Shown here in pieces: positions 1 through 10,936 of a stretch of DNA of 64,000 nucleotides (its first letter is position 1; every line of letters begins with the position of its first letter). The notes beneath the pieces were generated by a model that had not been told where the DNA came from, did no database searches, and saw only the letters and a list, made by a program, of their open reading frames with translations. Made by a program: the position numbers and the translations under genes. Location: NCBI GenBank assembly GCA_030789695.1, contig CM061139.1:199427641-199491640 (forward strand), written 5' to 3'. This stretch comes from Scilla litardierei (Eukaryota; Streptophyta; Magnoliopsida; Asparagales; Asparagaceae).

Positions 1-282
1 ATATTGTTTCCTCGTACGAGTTCCTGCGTCACTAGTGACATCATTAATGCATCCATTTTCTTCCGTTTTTTATTTTCTTTGTAAAGTTGTTTCAATGGCT
101 GGGTGTATGATAAATGGGTTGCTCATGTTAAAGTGTGAACAATATGTTCATATTTAAAGGCTTAGAAGGACAAATCCACACAACTGTAAATAGATATATT
201 TATGGGGTTCCTAGCGAGTCCCAAGTCCAAGGTAGCATCGTATAATTTTACGATATCAGATGAGAGATTACACGTGAGAATT
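1..282. other. Intergenic, nothing recognised
   Basis: AT-rich sequence. I see no open frame with plant coding character, no RNA gene and no repeat ends here. Confidence 0.5.
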
Positions 283-442
283 GCTATATACACTTCAAAT
301 TGAGGTGTATGGAAGAGACGTTTTTGTCAAAAATGACAAAACAAATCACATCAAGAGTCGTATCTCTTCTCGTCTCTTCCATTTTTTTTGTCAAAAATAA
401 CAAACATCACATCCATACAACTCATTTAGAGGTGTATATAGT
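283..442. mobile_element. MITE, palindromic-end family 1, copy 1
   Basis: A non-coding element of about 160 bp with inverted ends. The left end reads CTATATACACTT then AAGTGTAT-like sequence (283-310), and the right end (411-440) reads the inverse and finishes GGTGTATATAG. Each end is itself a short imperfect palindrome around TACACYTC/GAGGTGTA. The interior has two copies of TGTCAAAAATRACAAA followed by ATCACATC. The same plan appears at 1845-2006, 46065-46224 and 46296-46440. It has no coding capacity. I could not fix a target duplication, so the exact ends are uncertain by several bases. Confidence 0.6.
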
Positions 443-1457
443 CTCAGTCTTACATATTACAAAGAAAGAGATCCGCATGTCTTGTAGACTCTCTATATAG
501 AAGGTAGAATCACTGACATGTGAGGAAACTCTTGAAAAAAACTGATGGCTCGTTTACCTAAAACCATGAAACACTTAGGCTGATCTCCTAACAAAAAAAT
601 ATGCAAAACTACAGGCCGATGACAATAGGATGCTGACCAGAAAAGAATATGGTTCAAATCAAATCTCAACAATACATGTATCATTAATGACGCATTGATT
701 TAGAAATAAACCACCTATTTGTCAACATCAAGAAATGTTAAACAATATGGTGCATGGAAGTGTGATTTATTTCTTTAGGGAACACACAAGCGTGTTAATA
801 AACAACAATGTCGCATCAAATTATCATATTTAATCAGCCACTAAACATAGATTATGATCAAATTATCATCTTAAGGCTAATTCACCATCGGTCAGCTTAA
901 GTGGATGATGACACACTCTCTTTCTAGCGAGCATGCCTTCCTTTTTTTTAAAAAATATATTCGTAGCTTATAAAATTTGAATGGTAAGAGCTAGATTTTT
1001 TTTTGTGTGAGAGAGGGGAATTTAGAAGGGCACAAGAAGAAAAGGAAGAAAAATACAAAGAGGTGGACGGTTCTGACCTAACTTACTTTATGGGACGACC
1101 ACAAGGGACCAAGGTGTCCTTAAGGTCAATGCGTTGATCATTCTTCAGGATTTTAGGTCAATGAAGCAGGTGTGAGAGTCAAAGTAAATCCTTAAACAAA
1201 TGCCCAAGTCAACATGCCTACTTGATTAAGACTCTTTCTAGGGTTTACCTTCAAGAAAAATCATGAGGAAAAGGCAAATAATGTTCACGCAATTTGTTGT
1301 GTGGGGCTCGAGTCATCGTTGCTGCGGCAACTCAAATCCCATTTGAGTTGGTTGCAATCGTTTTCTAGCTCTGATTGGTCAGTTGCATCCTCCCCCAAAG
1401 TCAAATACGCTTCAAGTGAACTGATATGTTGTTTTTTAAATATGGCTCACTAAATCT
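443..1457. other. Intergenic, nothing recognised
   Basis: AT-rich sequence with homopolymer runs. I see no convincing gene, RNA gene or repeat structure. Confidence 0.5.
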
Positions 1458-1589
1458 CCACATTGGTATGATATTGTCCGCTTGGACCCACTGACCCAAT
1501 TGGTGTTGGGTCTTTCCAAAAGGCCTCATACCGATGGAGATACTATTATCATATTTAAGCCACAAGAATCCCTAAGATATCCGATGTGG
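1458..1589. repeat. Short interspersed repeat with CCACATYGG ends
   Basis: A stretch of about 130 bp bounded by inverted CCACATTGG (1458-1466) and CCGATGTGG (1581-1589). Between them lies the string TTTCCAAAAGGCCTCATACC. From memory, similar strings recur in intergenic DNA of many plants, but I cannot name the family. It has no coding capacity. Confidence 0.4.
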
Positions 1590-1844
1590 GACTATTTGTT
1601 CGCAACACAACATGATACATGTATTCTCTAACTGACATGACTTCTCGACATTTAAAACATTGAGGCTCAGCTCTATGTATGCCTTAGTGATACGTAATTT
1701 AATGTTTAATTAAACCTCTTTGAGTTTTGACATATCTTCAAGAAACCACCTTGAGTTTTTTTTCCCTTTGCGGAGTCGTTCATGCCGTTTAAAAACTGAT
1801 ACTGTTTAGCTTTCTAGCTGGTATGATGATTATTTTAGAGTAAG

Positions 1845-2006
1845 ACTATATACACCCCTAAACATAGGGGTGTATGGTATGATTAATGGCCAAAAAAAGG
1901 AAAAAAAACAAAGGAGCAGGCTAGGAAAAGATACATGGGTGTGATGTAATTTCTTTGTTCAGCAAACAATGATAACATACACCCCTATGCTAGGGGTGTA
2001 TATAGT
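1845..2006. mobile_element. MITE, palindromic-end family 1, copy 2
   Basis: The best-preserved copy. The left end (1845-1874) reads ACTATATACACCCCTA, AACA, then TAGGGGTGTAT. The right end (1977-2006) is ATACACCCCTA, TGC, TAGGGGTGTATATAGT. Each end is therefore a near-perfect 11-bp palindrome, and the two ends are also inverted copies of each other. The interior of roughly 100 bp is purine-rich and non-coding. Confidence 0.7.
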
Positions 2007-2251
2007 TCTCCTCTTATTTTACCCACTTTAGAGTTGGAGGATGAGTAAAATGGTTATTTCGTTTTCCCATACCAAGAAGATGGAATGACAAAATAGCCAC
2101 TTGAGTTAGAAAACTAAACAATATTGGTTTCTAAACCCCATGCAGCCTCTGTGAAATTAACCCTAAATATAATCCTAACCTTCTTTGTTTAAGATCATCT
2201 CATTCTCACCTAAATCAAATCATAGTCTTTTTTTGTAGTCTCTTTTTTTTT

Positions 2252-2422
2252 GAGAATTGCAATGTGCACCGCAAAAATACGGTGCACCGTACTTTTTTTA
2301 AATTTTTTTAATAAAACAAATCAAATAATAGTACGGATAGAACTGGTTTTGCATTTTTTTTCCCAAAAAAACAAAACATACGTACGGCGCACCGCAAATT
2401 TGCGGTGCCCTTAGAATTTCTC
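2252..2422. mobile_element. MITE with palindromic ends (GCACCGCA family)
   Basis: An element of about 170 bp whose left end starts GAGAATTGCAA and contains GTGCACCGCAAAAATACGG. Its right end contains GCACCGCAAATTTGCGGTGC and finishes GAATTTCTC. The ends are inverted relative to each other (GAGAATT / AATTTCTC), and each end is internally palindromic. The interior is T-rich and A-rich with no coding capacity. It is distinct in sequence from the family at 1845-2006 but has the same architecture. Confidence 0.6.
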
Positions 2423-2939
2423 TATTTTTTCCCCGGCGCGCTCTCTTCTACAAGTCAAACCACAGAAGCAAGTCATGGGCCACACTTGCCAAATTTGTCA
2501 ACGGTTATATTATCATCCATGTGACAAATTGAGACGCGTAGAGTGAGAAAAAGATACGAGAGAGAGAGAGACGTGAAAATGAGAAAAAGAAATGAAAGAG
2601 AAAGTGTCTTGTTGGTACGTGTGAATTGTAGAGAGAGAGAGAATAGGGTGTCGTTTTGACTCTGTTGGACTGGAGCGGCCCAAGGCCCAGATGTCCCAGC
2701 ACGCGGGCACGCCGTGCGGGCCCCACGTTGACCTACGACATCATACCCGTCAGCGTGACGTCACCCACTTCTGTTACTTGTTCATTCGGCATTGCGCCGC
2801 CCTGTGCTAGATTTTGGAATCCAAGGGGTATATTTTTAAGATTGTTTTGATATTAAATTAATCTTTAAGAATAATTGTTTGAGGCAGAAAGAAAGAAAAG
2901 GGCAATAAAAAATTAAAATGGAATAATAATAGTAATAAT

Positions 2940-3052
2940 TGTTGTAAACCATGGCGGCTACGGAACCCCGTAGCCCTGTATTTATAGTAATAGGGTTACA
3001 TAATGGGTGGATACCCACTAACGGGTTGGGCCTCCAAAGCCCGTTTATAACA
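2940..3052 (-). repeat. 3' LTR of the non-coding LTR element
   Basis: 113 bp, TG...CA, matching 9483-9595 almost base for base. It includes GTATTTATAG, a weak TATA-like string on the plus strand. On the element's strand the LTR begins TGTTATAAACGGG and ends GTTTACAACA. Confidence 0.85.
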
Positions 3053-3063
3053 CTTCCCCTTAT
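3053..3063 (-). other. Polypurine tract
   Basis: The reverse complement is ATAAGGGGAAG, directly abutting the 3' LTR. This is the expected plus-strand primer position of an LTR retrotransposon and fixes the minus orientation. Confidence 0.7.
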
Positions 3064-3159
3064 CCATCCATTGTTGTAAGCCGTGATGAACGCTTCAGGG
3101 TTCATGGAGCTTATCTGATCATGGGTATATGGATACTTCTGGATCCCAAGTTTAAGAGT

Positions 3160-3530
3160 ACTTGCCTCGTTAAAACCTTTGCCAAGGAAAACCCAGTGGG
3201 AAAAACCAATGGCTAAGGGAAAAGAGTACAAGTCTCTGTAACTTCCCCTGATCGATGGATATCACTAGAGGTGGATACTTCTGGATCCTAAGTTAGGGAT
3301 AACTGCCTCGTTAAAACCTTTAGCTATGGAAAACCCAGTGGGAAAAACCAATAGCCAAGGAAAAAGAGTACAGTTTCCGTAACTTCCCCTGATTAGTGGA
3401 AGTATTTAGGGGGTGGATACTTCTGGATCCAGAGTCAATGAGTTTGCCTCGTTAAAACCTTTAGCTATGGAAAACCCAGTGGGAAAAACCAATAGCCAAG
3501 GGAAAAGAGTGCAACACTACATTTGACTCC
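3160..3530. repeat. Threefold imperfect repeat next to the 3' LTR
   Basis: A block of roughly 130 bp occurs three times. It contains GGATACTTCTGGATCC, GCCTCGTTAAAACCTTT and AAACCCAGTGGGAAAAACCA, followed by AAGAGTACA and a C-rich ACTTCCCCTGAT string. The same blocks lie beside the LTR at 36090-36430, so both elements share this 3' untranslated module. The C-rich strings are repeated polypurine-like tracts on the minus strand. Confidence 0.75.
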
Positions 3531-4196
3531 CCCTGATCTGTACAAGCTGCAGGCTTGCAGATCTCCTAGGCATCTATACATCAATCTCTTACAGTGTTCC
3601 GATACAAAGTACAAGGCATCGCTCACCTATACAAGACATCGCTCATCTATACAAGTATCGCTCATCTATAGCAGTTACTGGATCTGAGGGATCTCTTCTG
3701 AGGAGGAGTGGTCTTCAGACTCGGTAGGTTGCATCACGTCTCTGACCAGTCTTCACTGTGTCTGCGAGGTACTGCAGGACCTGGCTGTGCGTACTTATGA
3801 TTTGCTTCTTGGATTGATGAGCCTCTCGGGATGGTGGGATTGATGTTGCCTTGGAAGTATGCTTTGCTGGTCTCCAGGAGTTGGTCGCTGCTTGGTTGCA
3901 GTCATCGCGATGATCTGTGACCTGTATCTGCAAATACATTTAACATGTTGTATGATCCTTGACCCTTGGAGGTAGCGCAGAAGCTACATATCTCTGGTCC
4001 AGTGGTGCGCTGCAGGCGCTGCACTGTATCTGGTTAAAGTGTTTGCTGCCAGATAAAGGAGTGTACAAAAGACATTTGAGTAAGGCACTTCAGGACCTAG
4101 GATATCCTTCCCCTCTTCCAGCGAACGGAAGGGGTCTTAATGTACATCCATACAACCAGTAGGTGTATTGGTGGATTGCAATTTTCCATGTTTCTT

Positions 4197-4622
4197 CATC
4201 GACTGGATGATGATTTCATCTTCTGGATGGTAATTCATCTGCTGGATGATTATTCATCTTCTGGATGATTATTCATCTTCGGGATGATGGTTTCATCTTC
4301 GGGATGATTATTCATCTTCGGGATGAAGGTTTCATCTTCAGGATGATTATTCATCTTCAGGATGATTATTCATCTTCAGGATGAAGGTTTCATCTTCGGG
4401 ATGATTATTCATCTTCGGGATGAAGGTTTCATCTTCAGGATGATTATTCATCTTCAGGATGATTATTCATCTTCAGGATGAAGGTTTCATCTTCGGGATG
4501 ATGGTTTCATCTTCAGGATGATTATTCATCTTCAGGATGAAGGTTTCATCTTCAGGATGATTATTCATCTTCAGGATGATTATTCATCTTCAGGATGAAG
4601 GTTTCATCTTCGGGATGATTAT
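4197..4622. repeat. Minisatellite of GATGA/TCATC units
   Basis: About twenty head-to-tail units of roughly 20 bp, consensus TTCATCTTCRGGATGATTA with variant GATGAAGGTTTCATC. Each unit is self-complementary (GATGA...TCATC). A higher-order alternation of the TTAT and AGGTT spacers is visible. It has no coding capacity. Confidence 0.85.
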
Positions 4623-7600
4623 TTATAAGGGTATGTTGTCACATCATCCATAGCAACATAACCTAAAATTATCTTTGCTAATCGCATGGGTTTCGCAATC
4701 ATGACCAGGGAGCCTGATGCATCAGTTTGATTAATTTTGTAAGTGAGTTAAACTCATCTTACATGGTTACTTCCTGGTTTCTGCGAAATAAACCTCTAAG
4801 GCTATAGCGTTTTGCTTATAGCATACGATTTTATTTTATTTATACAATACTCGGTAGCCCACAGGTTTGATATCTTTTGATATCAGGACTTCAGGTCCAA
4901 ACACTTCACATTTCATAAGTGAGTCCAGCTCAACTTATTATTGCCTCGTTCCACATAATTTGGCCAAATTTCTGCGTTTGCTTCAGGAAACGGAGATTGT
5001 GAACGATATCAATGGCAAAATGAAATGTGAGTAATTGTCGACAAGTGTGTTTTATCCAAATACCTCTCCGTGTACGTACATTATTCTATTTATTCCAGAT
5101 TTATCTCTTCTGGAGGTTCTGGAAAGGGAGAGGATATGGAGATGAGCTCACTTTCCTGTGGTGGTATTGTTTTAGGGTCTCGTGGTATGTCCTCTCATCC
5201 ATTGAGGATATCCACTTCTGCTACTGGTAGATTGCATCCATAAAGTTGGTATGTCAATCCTAGCTGGATTTTTAGTAGCAGGGATGTGTGAATTTGACAA
5301 TATTTATATTGTCAGTAGCTATGTCTGATAACTGTTTAACAGTTTCATAAGTGTGGATCGTCAGGATCTCATCACTATTCATGATAATCAGATCATAGGT
5401 ATTAATGTTCTAAATGGTCCATAGTGGTGATATGGGAATGTAAACTCATCATGACTCCATCGATAAGATGTGCACTAAACGCTTCCCCCGTTAGGGGTTC
5501 TCGGAAACTGTTTATATGAGGTGATCAGGCTCATATAAATAGTTTCTAAGGGGGCGTTCTGATGGTTTGCATGCTCCCACGTGGTCACCTTACAACTGGA
5601 TTTCTAGTGGATAAGTAATCCGTTTAAATCATTTTAATGATTTACATATAACCCATTTCTGGGTGTGAACACAAAGCTTCAGGGTGTTCAATTTTCTTCC
5701 AGTTGTTATATTGATTTCCCAGTGTTATCCCAAAAATCCGCAATAAGCTCAACTTCAATGAAGTTGAGCAGAGAACTAGGGATATGAACCCGTCAAGGCT
5801 CCATCTATAAGATGTGCTCTAATGCCTCCCCCGTTTGGGGATCTCGGAACATATTCATCTAGGAGGGTTAGTCCCGATGAATAAGTTCCACTGCGGCATT
5901 TTGAGGGTGGTATGAGGGTAAGTAAAAGCCCAACCAATATCCTAGTAATGTAATATGTCCGTTGTGATTAATAATAATCTGGACTGCGGTTGAATAACAG
6001 GGGTTTTGATTATGACCATTTTAAGAGGATATATAGATGAGTACTCTAAGGTACATCTTTAGCCATATGTAGGGAGTGTGTGAGTCCACTTTTATCCCTC
6101 AAATACTCTCAAGAGGCCTAAAGGTCTCATTCTTCTAATGATAGTATATCATTTTAAATTCGTTTGAGGAAGTGAGGAGAGTCAATGTCCACGTGAATGG
6201 AGATGATCTCGTAATCATTTTTCCCTTTTGAATGGGATAATGAGAGTTTCACCCTTTTTGAAGAATCTTCGGGTTCGTCTGGTTAATGATGTCTTGCATC
6301 ATCAATCCGGGGTGACATCGATCCAAAGTTGGTCGATTCTGGACACTTCTGGTGTTCCAAATTAATTCCTCTGTTCGAATTTATGTGGGACTTTATAAGT
6401 TTCAGAGAGTACATGGCATCCTCATTTTAGGAGTATTCAGGATGATAAATCATTTACAGTAAAATAAAATGCGTAAAAGGCACATATATACTGCAAGAGA
6501 ATACTACTAATAATTATGTTAGAGCAACAAGTTTCATAGTATGATGTGGGTTCTAGAAAGTATACGTCCACAATTGTGCTCATTTTAGACTCATATTATG
6601 ACAACAGATCAAATTTATTTTCAAAATTTATTTATCCTCGGGAAGTAGCGAATTATACATACTGTCAATTTGACTTTCGTCGTTTAGACTAGATATGTAT
6701 ATATTTTTATATGGCATACGTTAATGCCCATTAATTTTGCGAAAAGCATTATGGGTCTTGTCAGAGCTTCTGGTCTGATATTGGGTTGCCATTGCATACT
6801 CCATATCGAGATACATCATATCTTCCCTTTCACATTTTTATTCAAGACTTCCCCTGTTTTCAGTCTTCCTTATTGTCGTTTATAAGGAAGAATGATTATT
6901 GGTCTTACGAAGTAGACACATATAAGGGAAATGAGTTAGTCTCTATTTTTCCACTTTCTAGTTTATGATAGACTTATAAAGGTCTATTTGAAAACTCAAG
7001 TATGGTCTTCAGGCCATTTTTATTGGGTCATTCAAGTATTATGTGGATATAGGATCATACTCTAGGGGAAACAATTACGTGGGTACGAATTTTATAATTT
7101 CTCACTTATCTGTTAAGCCACGACTTCGGGTGTACGCTTAGAAAATAAGGTTAGATTCAAGAATCATACCTTGTAAAGTGAGATTACTCAAAGAAGTTTG
7201 GCGGTGTTATGACAACTGCTGGTGTCAATATCGGTTTATACAGACCGTGGATCTGAGAGATCTATTTACCGCGAAATGCGTATTTCTAAAAGAAATCGCA
7301 TAAATGTTTTTCGTATAATCCCTCGTACTTGTTAATTTTTATTAGTGTGAAAGGGTGTTGACTTTTGATTTGATTTTGAACTTCAGGTTCATTTTGGTTT
7401 TGAACTTCAGGTTCATTTTGTCAACTAGGATATGATGTTAAAATTTATTGAAAGCATTATTGGTTTGTTGTCATAAAATATTGTCATGTCATGAGCAATT
7501 CATACATATAATATAAATCCAGTAAACTAAAAAGTTGTGCTCAATTAACCAGAATGGAAACAATTATGATGTATACACATGCTATTTATATTCTGCAGGT

Positions 7601-8218
7601 ATATAAATAATTTTATCTCAGACATATATTTATGCTACAGGCATTAAAAATACATCAAAAAGATTTTAGCATGCTAAATAAAATGTTTATTACAGAACAT
7701 TAAATATGCGACGGGCATATAATTTTCTACGCATGCATTTATAGTGTTTAAGTGGAAATTCATGCTAGAGGCAACAAAAATATACATCACATCGTAGAAA
7801 AATGCGGCAGGCATTTAATATCATAGCAGACGATTAACACATAAAATTAATCATCACATGCATTTTATAATGGAAATGAAAATTTTTCGTTTAATAATTA
7901 TTGGACCACTAGGCAACGTCATACACCGTTAGGTTAGTTGACTAACGGCAGAGCGGTCGCAGGATCTTCCTAATTATTAAACGTAAATAATCAGATAATC
8001 CGAATAAAATGCGATGAATAAAAATTGTGTAATTTAACAGATTTTGACGAAAACGAAATCGTAATTAAATCTGAAAAAGATTTGAAAATCGAAAAAATTT
8101 TCGGGGTCAAACCCTAGTTAGGGTTTATGGTCGCGCGGATTGCCGCTTCAGGCGGCTAGGGTTTCCGGGCATGAGCGCGCACCGGGGGGGCCCGATACGA
8201 GCGGCTGCCGGGGGGTGG

Positions 8219-9116
8219 GGCCCGCCGCGGCCGGCGGCGGGGCCCGCCGCTGCGGGCGGCGTGGGTGGGCCCGCCGCTGCGGGCGGCGGGGTTGGGGGCC
8301 CGCCGCTGCGGGCGGCGGGGGGGGGGGGGGCCGCCGCTGCCGGCGACGGGGCCGCCCGCCATCGCAGTGGCGGGTTGGCCCGCCGCTCCTGGCGGCGGGT
8401 TGGCCCGCCGTCGCTGGCGGCGGGGCCGCCCGCCGTCGCAGCGGCGGGTTGGCCCGCCGCTGCTGGCGGCGGGGCCGCCCGCCGCTGGCAGCGGCGGGTT
8501 GGCCCGCCGCTGCTGGCGGCGGGTTGGCCCGCCGCTGCTGGCGGCGGGGCCGCCCGCCGCTGGCAGCGGCGGGTTGGCCCGCCGTCGCTGGCGGCGGGGC
8601 CGCCCGCCGTCGCAGCGGCGGGTTGGCCCGCCGCTGCTGGCGGCGGGGCCGCCCGCCGCTGGCAGCGGCGGGTTGGCCCGCCGCTCCTGGCGGCGGGTTG
8701 GCCCGCCGCTGGCAGCGGCGGGTTGGCCCGCCGCTCCTGGCGGCGGGCCGCCCGCCGCTGCTGGCTGCGGGTTGGCCCGCCGCAGGGAGCGGCGGGGCCG
8801 CCCGCCGTCGCTGGCGGCGGGTTGGCCCGCCGCTCCTGGCGGCGGGGCCGCCCGCCGTCGCTGGCGGCGGGTTGGCCCGCCGCTGCTGGCGGCGGGTTGG
8901 CCCGCCGCTCCTGGCGGCGAGGCCGCCCGCCGCTGGCAGCGGCGGGTTGGCCCGCCGCTCCTGGCGGCGGGGCCGCCCGCCGCTGCTGGCGGCGGGTTGG
9001 CCCGCCGCAGGGAGCGGCGGGGCCGCCCGCCGTTCAGCGGCGGGGGTGGTTTTGCCGCCGCTTCGGGCGGCGGGCGAGGGTTTTTTCCGCCGCTTCGGGC
9101 GGCGGGCGAGGGTTTT
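8219..9116. repeat. GC-rich palindromic minisatellite
   Basis: About 0.9 kb of extremely GC-rich tandem units of about 24-25 bp, of the form CCCGCCGC, 3-4 variable bases, GGCGGCGGG, joined by TTGG or GCCG. Every unit can fold on itself. All three forward frames are open for about 300 codons, but the products are low-complexity Arg/Pro/Gly/Ala strings that change only with the repeat, so I do not call a gene. It lies about 370 bp downstream of the 5' LTR in the element's own direction, i.e. in its leader. Confidence 0.85.
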
Positions 9117-9469
9117 GGCGCGAGATCTAGGGGGGATTCGCGTTCCGGCGAGAAAATCCCCTAGGGTTTCATGGTTTTTGGGGATAAAAATCTAATTTTT
9201 AGTGGAAAAAATCTATTTTTAATCTCCAACAAAACGTTTTTATTGTAAAAATTTGATTTTTCATCAATAAAAACCTTGATTTTTATTAAACAATCGATCC
9301 AAGAATTTTGGATCTAGACATATGCGCATATGAAATTTTAGATCTAGGGTTTTAGGGTTACCTCTAGATCCTACCCGCCGGATCTAGCGACGTTCGGTGA
9401 AGGAAGCCCGTTCGCGTCGCGTCCGTCCGTCGCGTCCGTCCGTCGGCAGGGGTTCGGCTTAGCTTTGAG

Positions 9470-9482
9470 CGTGCTGATAACG
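9470..9482 (-). other. Primer-binding-site-like motif
   Basis: On the minus strand CGTTATCAGCACG directly follows the 5' LTR. The identical 13-mer follows the LTR at 48312-48324. It shares the TATCAG core with the usual initiator-Met site TGGTATCAGAGC, but the primer identity is not clear from sequence. Confidence 0.6.
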
Positions 9483-9595
9483 TGTTGTAAACCATGGCGG
9501 CTACGGAACCCCGTAGCCCTGTATTTATAGTAATAGGGTTACATAATGGGTGGATACCCACTAACGGGTTGGGCCTCCAAAGCCCGTTTATAACA
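9483..9595 (-). repeat. 5' LTR of the non-coding LTR element
   Basis: 113 bp, TG...CA, almost identical to 2940-3052, implying a fairly recent insertion. ATAAT lies just outside it. Confidence 0.85.
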
Positions 9596-10930
9596 ATAAT
9601 AATAATAATGGAATAAATCGGAAAAAGGTGCGTAAATGGAGGAAATAAATAAATTTCCTCTAATTTCCAAAATAAATTCTGTTATCAGATAGGTGTGCCA
9701 TATGGCATGAATATAAATCAAAATATCAACAGGGAATATAATATGTTCACATAGATTTTTATTCCAAGGAGAACAAAATATTTTTTGGAATCCAGACTTG
9801 CATCTTATTGTATGCCCAAAGGGTCTATTCGTAGAAAGTATGACATCAGCTGGTGCAAAGTATTGGGTCTTAAATCTAATTTTTTTTAAAAAAGCTATCT
9901 TTATGTTCCATCGATTTTGCAAAATAATACCATTTTTAAAAACAGTGAAACATAAATATAATTTTTTTTTGGGGAAAATTAAACATTTTAAAAGGCAAAG
10001 AAAAGGGGAAGCCAAGGGGTTGAAGGACCACAAGGGGATCATGGGCCATGTCATGAAAACAATAGAAAAGATGAATGCATCAATAGCCATTAACCTGAAC
10101 GATCTAGGCTTAGGTCCATTTCCTAAATTAGTTTATATCTGAGAATAAAAATGTGGTCCTCTTGGAAAAGTTACATCCCATATCGCTCCCTTAGCCCTGT
10201 AGAGCTCTCTTGTAATCATTCTACTCTTCTTCGCATAGCAGATTTCTCTATTGTCATCATTTCGCAGTATCATTATCGAAAGTATTGCGTGAATCGCAAA
10301 AAAACGGGCCGAGGCGAAAGCGGCTAGGGTTATGCATTGCATGAGGTCGAAGGTTCTTTACTGCTTTCTAGAGCGGGGCAAGCAGAGATGATTGAAGCTG
10401 TTATTAAGCCTTGAAAGGGGGGAAGAAATCTGGTAGTGGTTGCAGAATCCGGAATGGGTTGAAAGTTAAATTCCTGTTAAATGCCATATATTAATTAATG
10501 ATGGCTAAAATCCAAAGTTTTATAGGGTGTATCAACTTGAAAGAGATGAAATAGCATGTGCCCAGCAACCCTCCAACTCTTAAGCTTTTGAGAATCATTT
10601 TTAATCAGCTTTTCTTCTTCTACAGAATGATGATGCTTTTATTCGACAAAAAGAGATCCATTCTTTGAAATAGTAATGGAACCTAACTAGTTAGGGATTT
10701 AAACAGATTTGTATGTTTCGAATCGGATTTGTATCCGTATCCTACCGGATGCGGATAAAAGTGTTTAAATCTCATATCCGATTAGGTACAGATATGGATT
10801 CGGATAGTAAAATTAATTTTTAAAAAATATACTGATATAGATATCCGATATATATACAGAAATAATGTAACATGCTCGTGACGCCTTTGTCATTGATCCT
10901 CCCCTCTATGATAGTATCTTCATTAAATAA
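9596..10930. other. Intergenic, no gene supported
   Basis: Two overlapping open frames on opposite strands (about 9539-10142) show no recognisable domain and no convincing splice structure. Around 10690-10860 there are repeated GGAT/ATCC strings of the ATCCGAT kind, probably a decayed repeat. Confidence 0.4.
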
Positions 10931-10936
10931 AGAGAA

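Larger units (their letters stand above)
2940..9595 (-). mobile_element. Non-coding LTR retrotransposon (LARD-like), complete
   Basis: A 6,656-bp element bounded by two near-identical 113-bp LTRs (2940-3052 and 9483-9595) that start TG and end CA on the plus strand. ATAAT is duplicated on both sides (2935-2939, 9596-9600), although the target is an AAT-rich microsatellite, so the duplication is weaker evidence than usual. Orientation is minus: a purine tract (reverse complement ATAAGGGGAAG) touches the left LTR, and a primer-site-like CGTTATCAGCACG abuts the right LTR. No gag or pol can be read inside, so it must depend on a partner for movement. The left part resembles the 3' region of the Copia fragment at 35978-36905, which suggests a derivative of that Copia family. 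Two minisatellites (4197-4622, 8219-9116) occupy part of the interior. The rest (about 4640-8130) is AT-rich without recognisable domains. Confidence 0.85.

Noticed and set aside
4197..4622. CRISPR-like alternation of repeat and spacer
   Set aside because: The spacers are not unique, the units are 20-bp variants of one another, and the genome is a plant.
8140..9195. 351-codon open frame (and two more in other frames) in the GC-rich block
   Set aside because: All three forward frames are open simply because the tandem unit has no stop; products are low-complexity repeats with no domain.
9539..10142. Open frames of 183 and 114 codons on opposite strands
   Set aside because: No domain, no coding bias, and they overlap each other.
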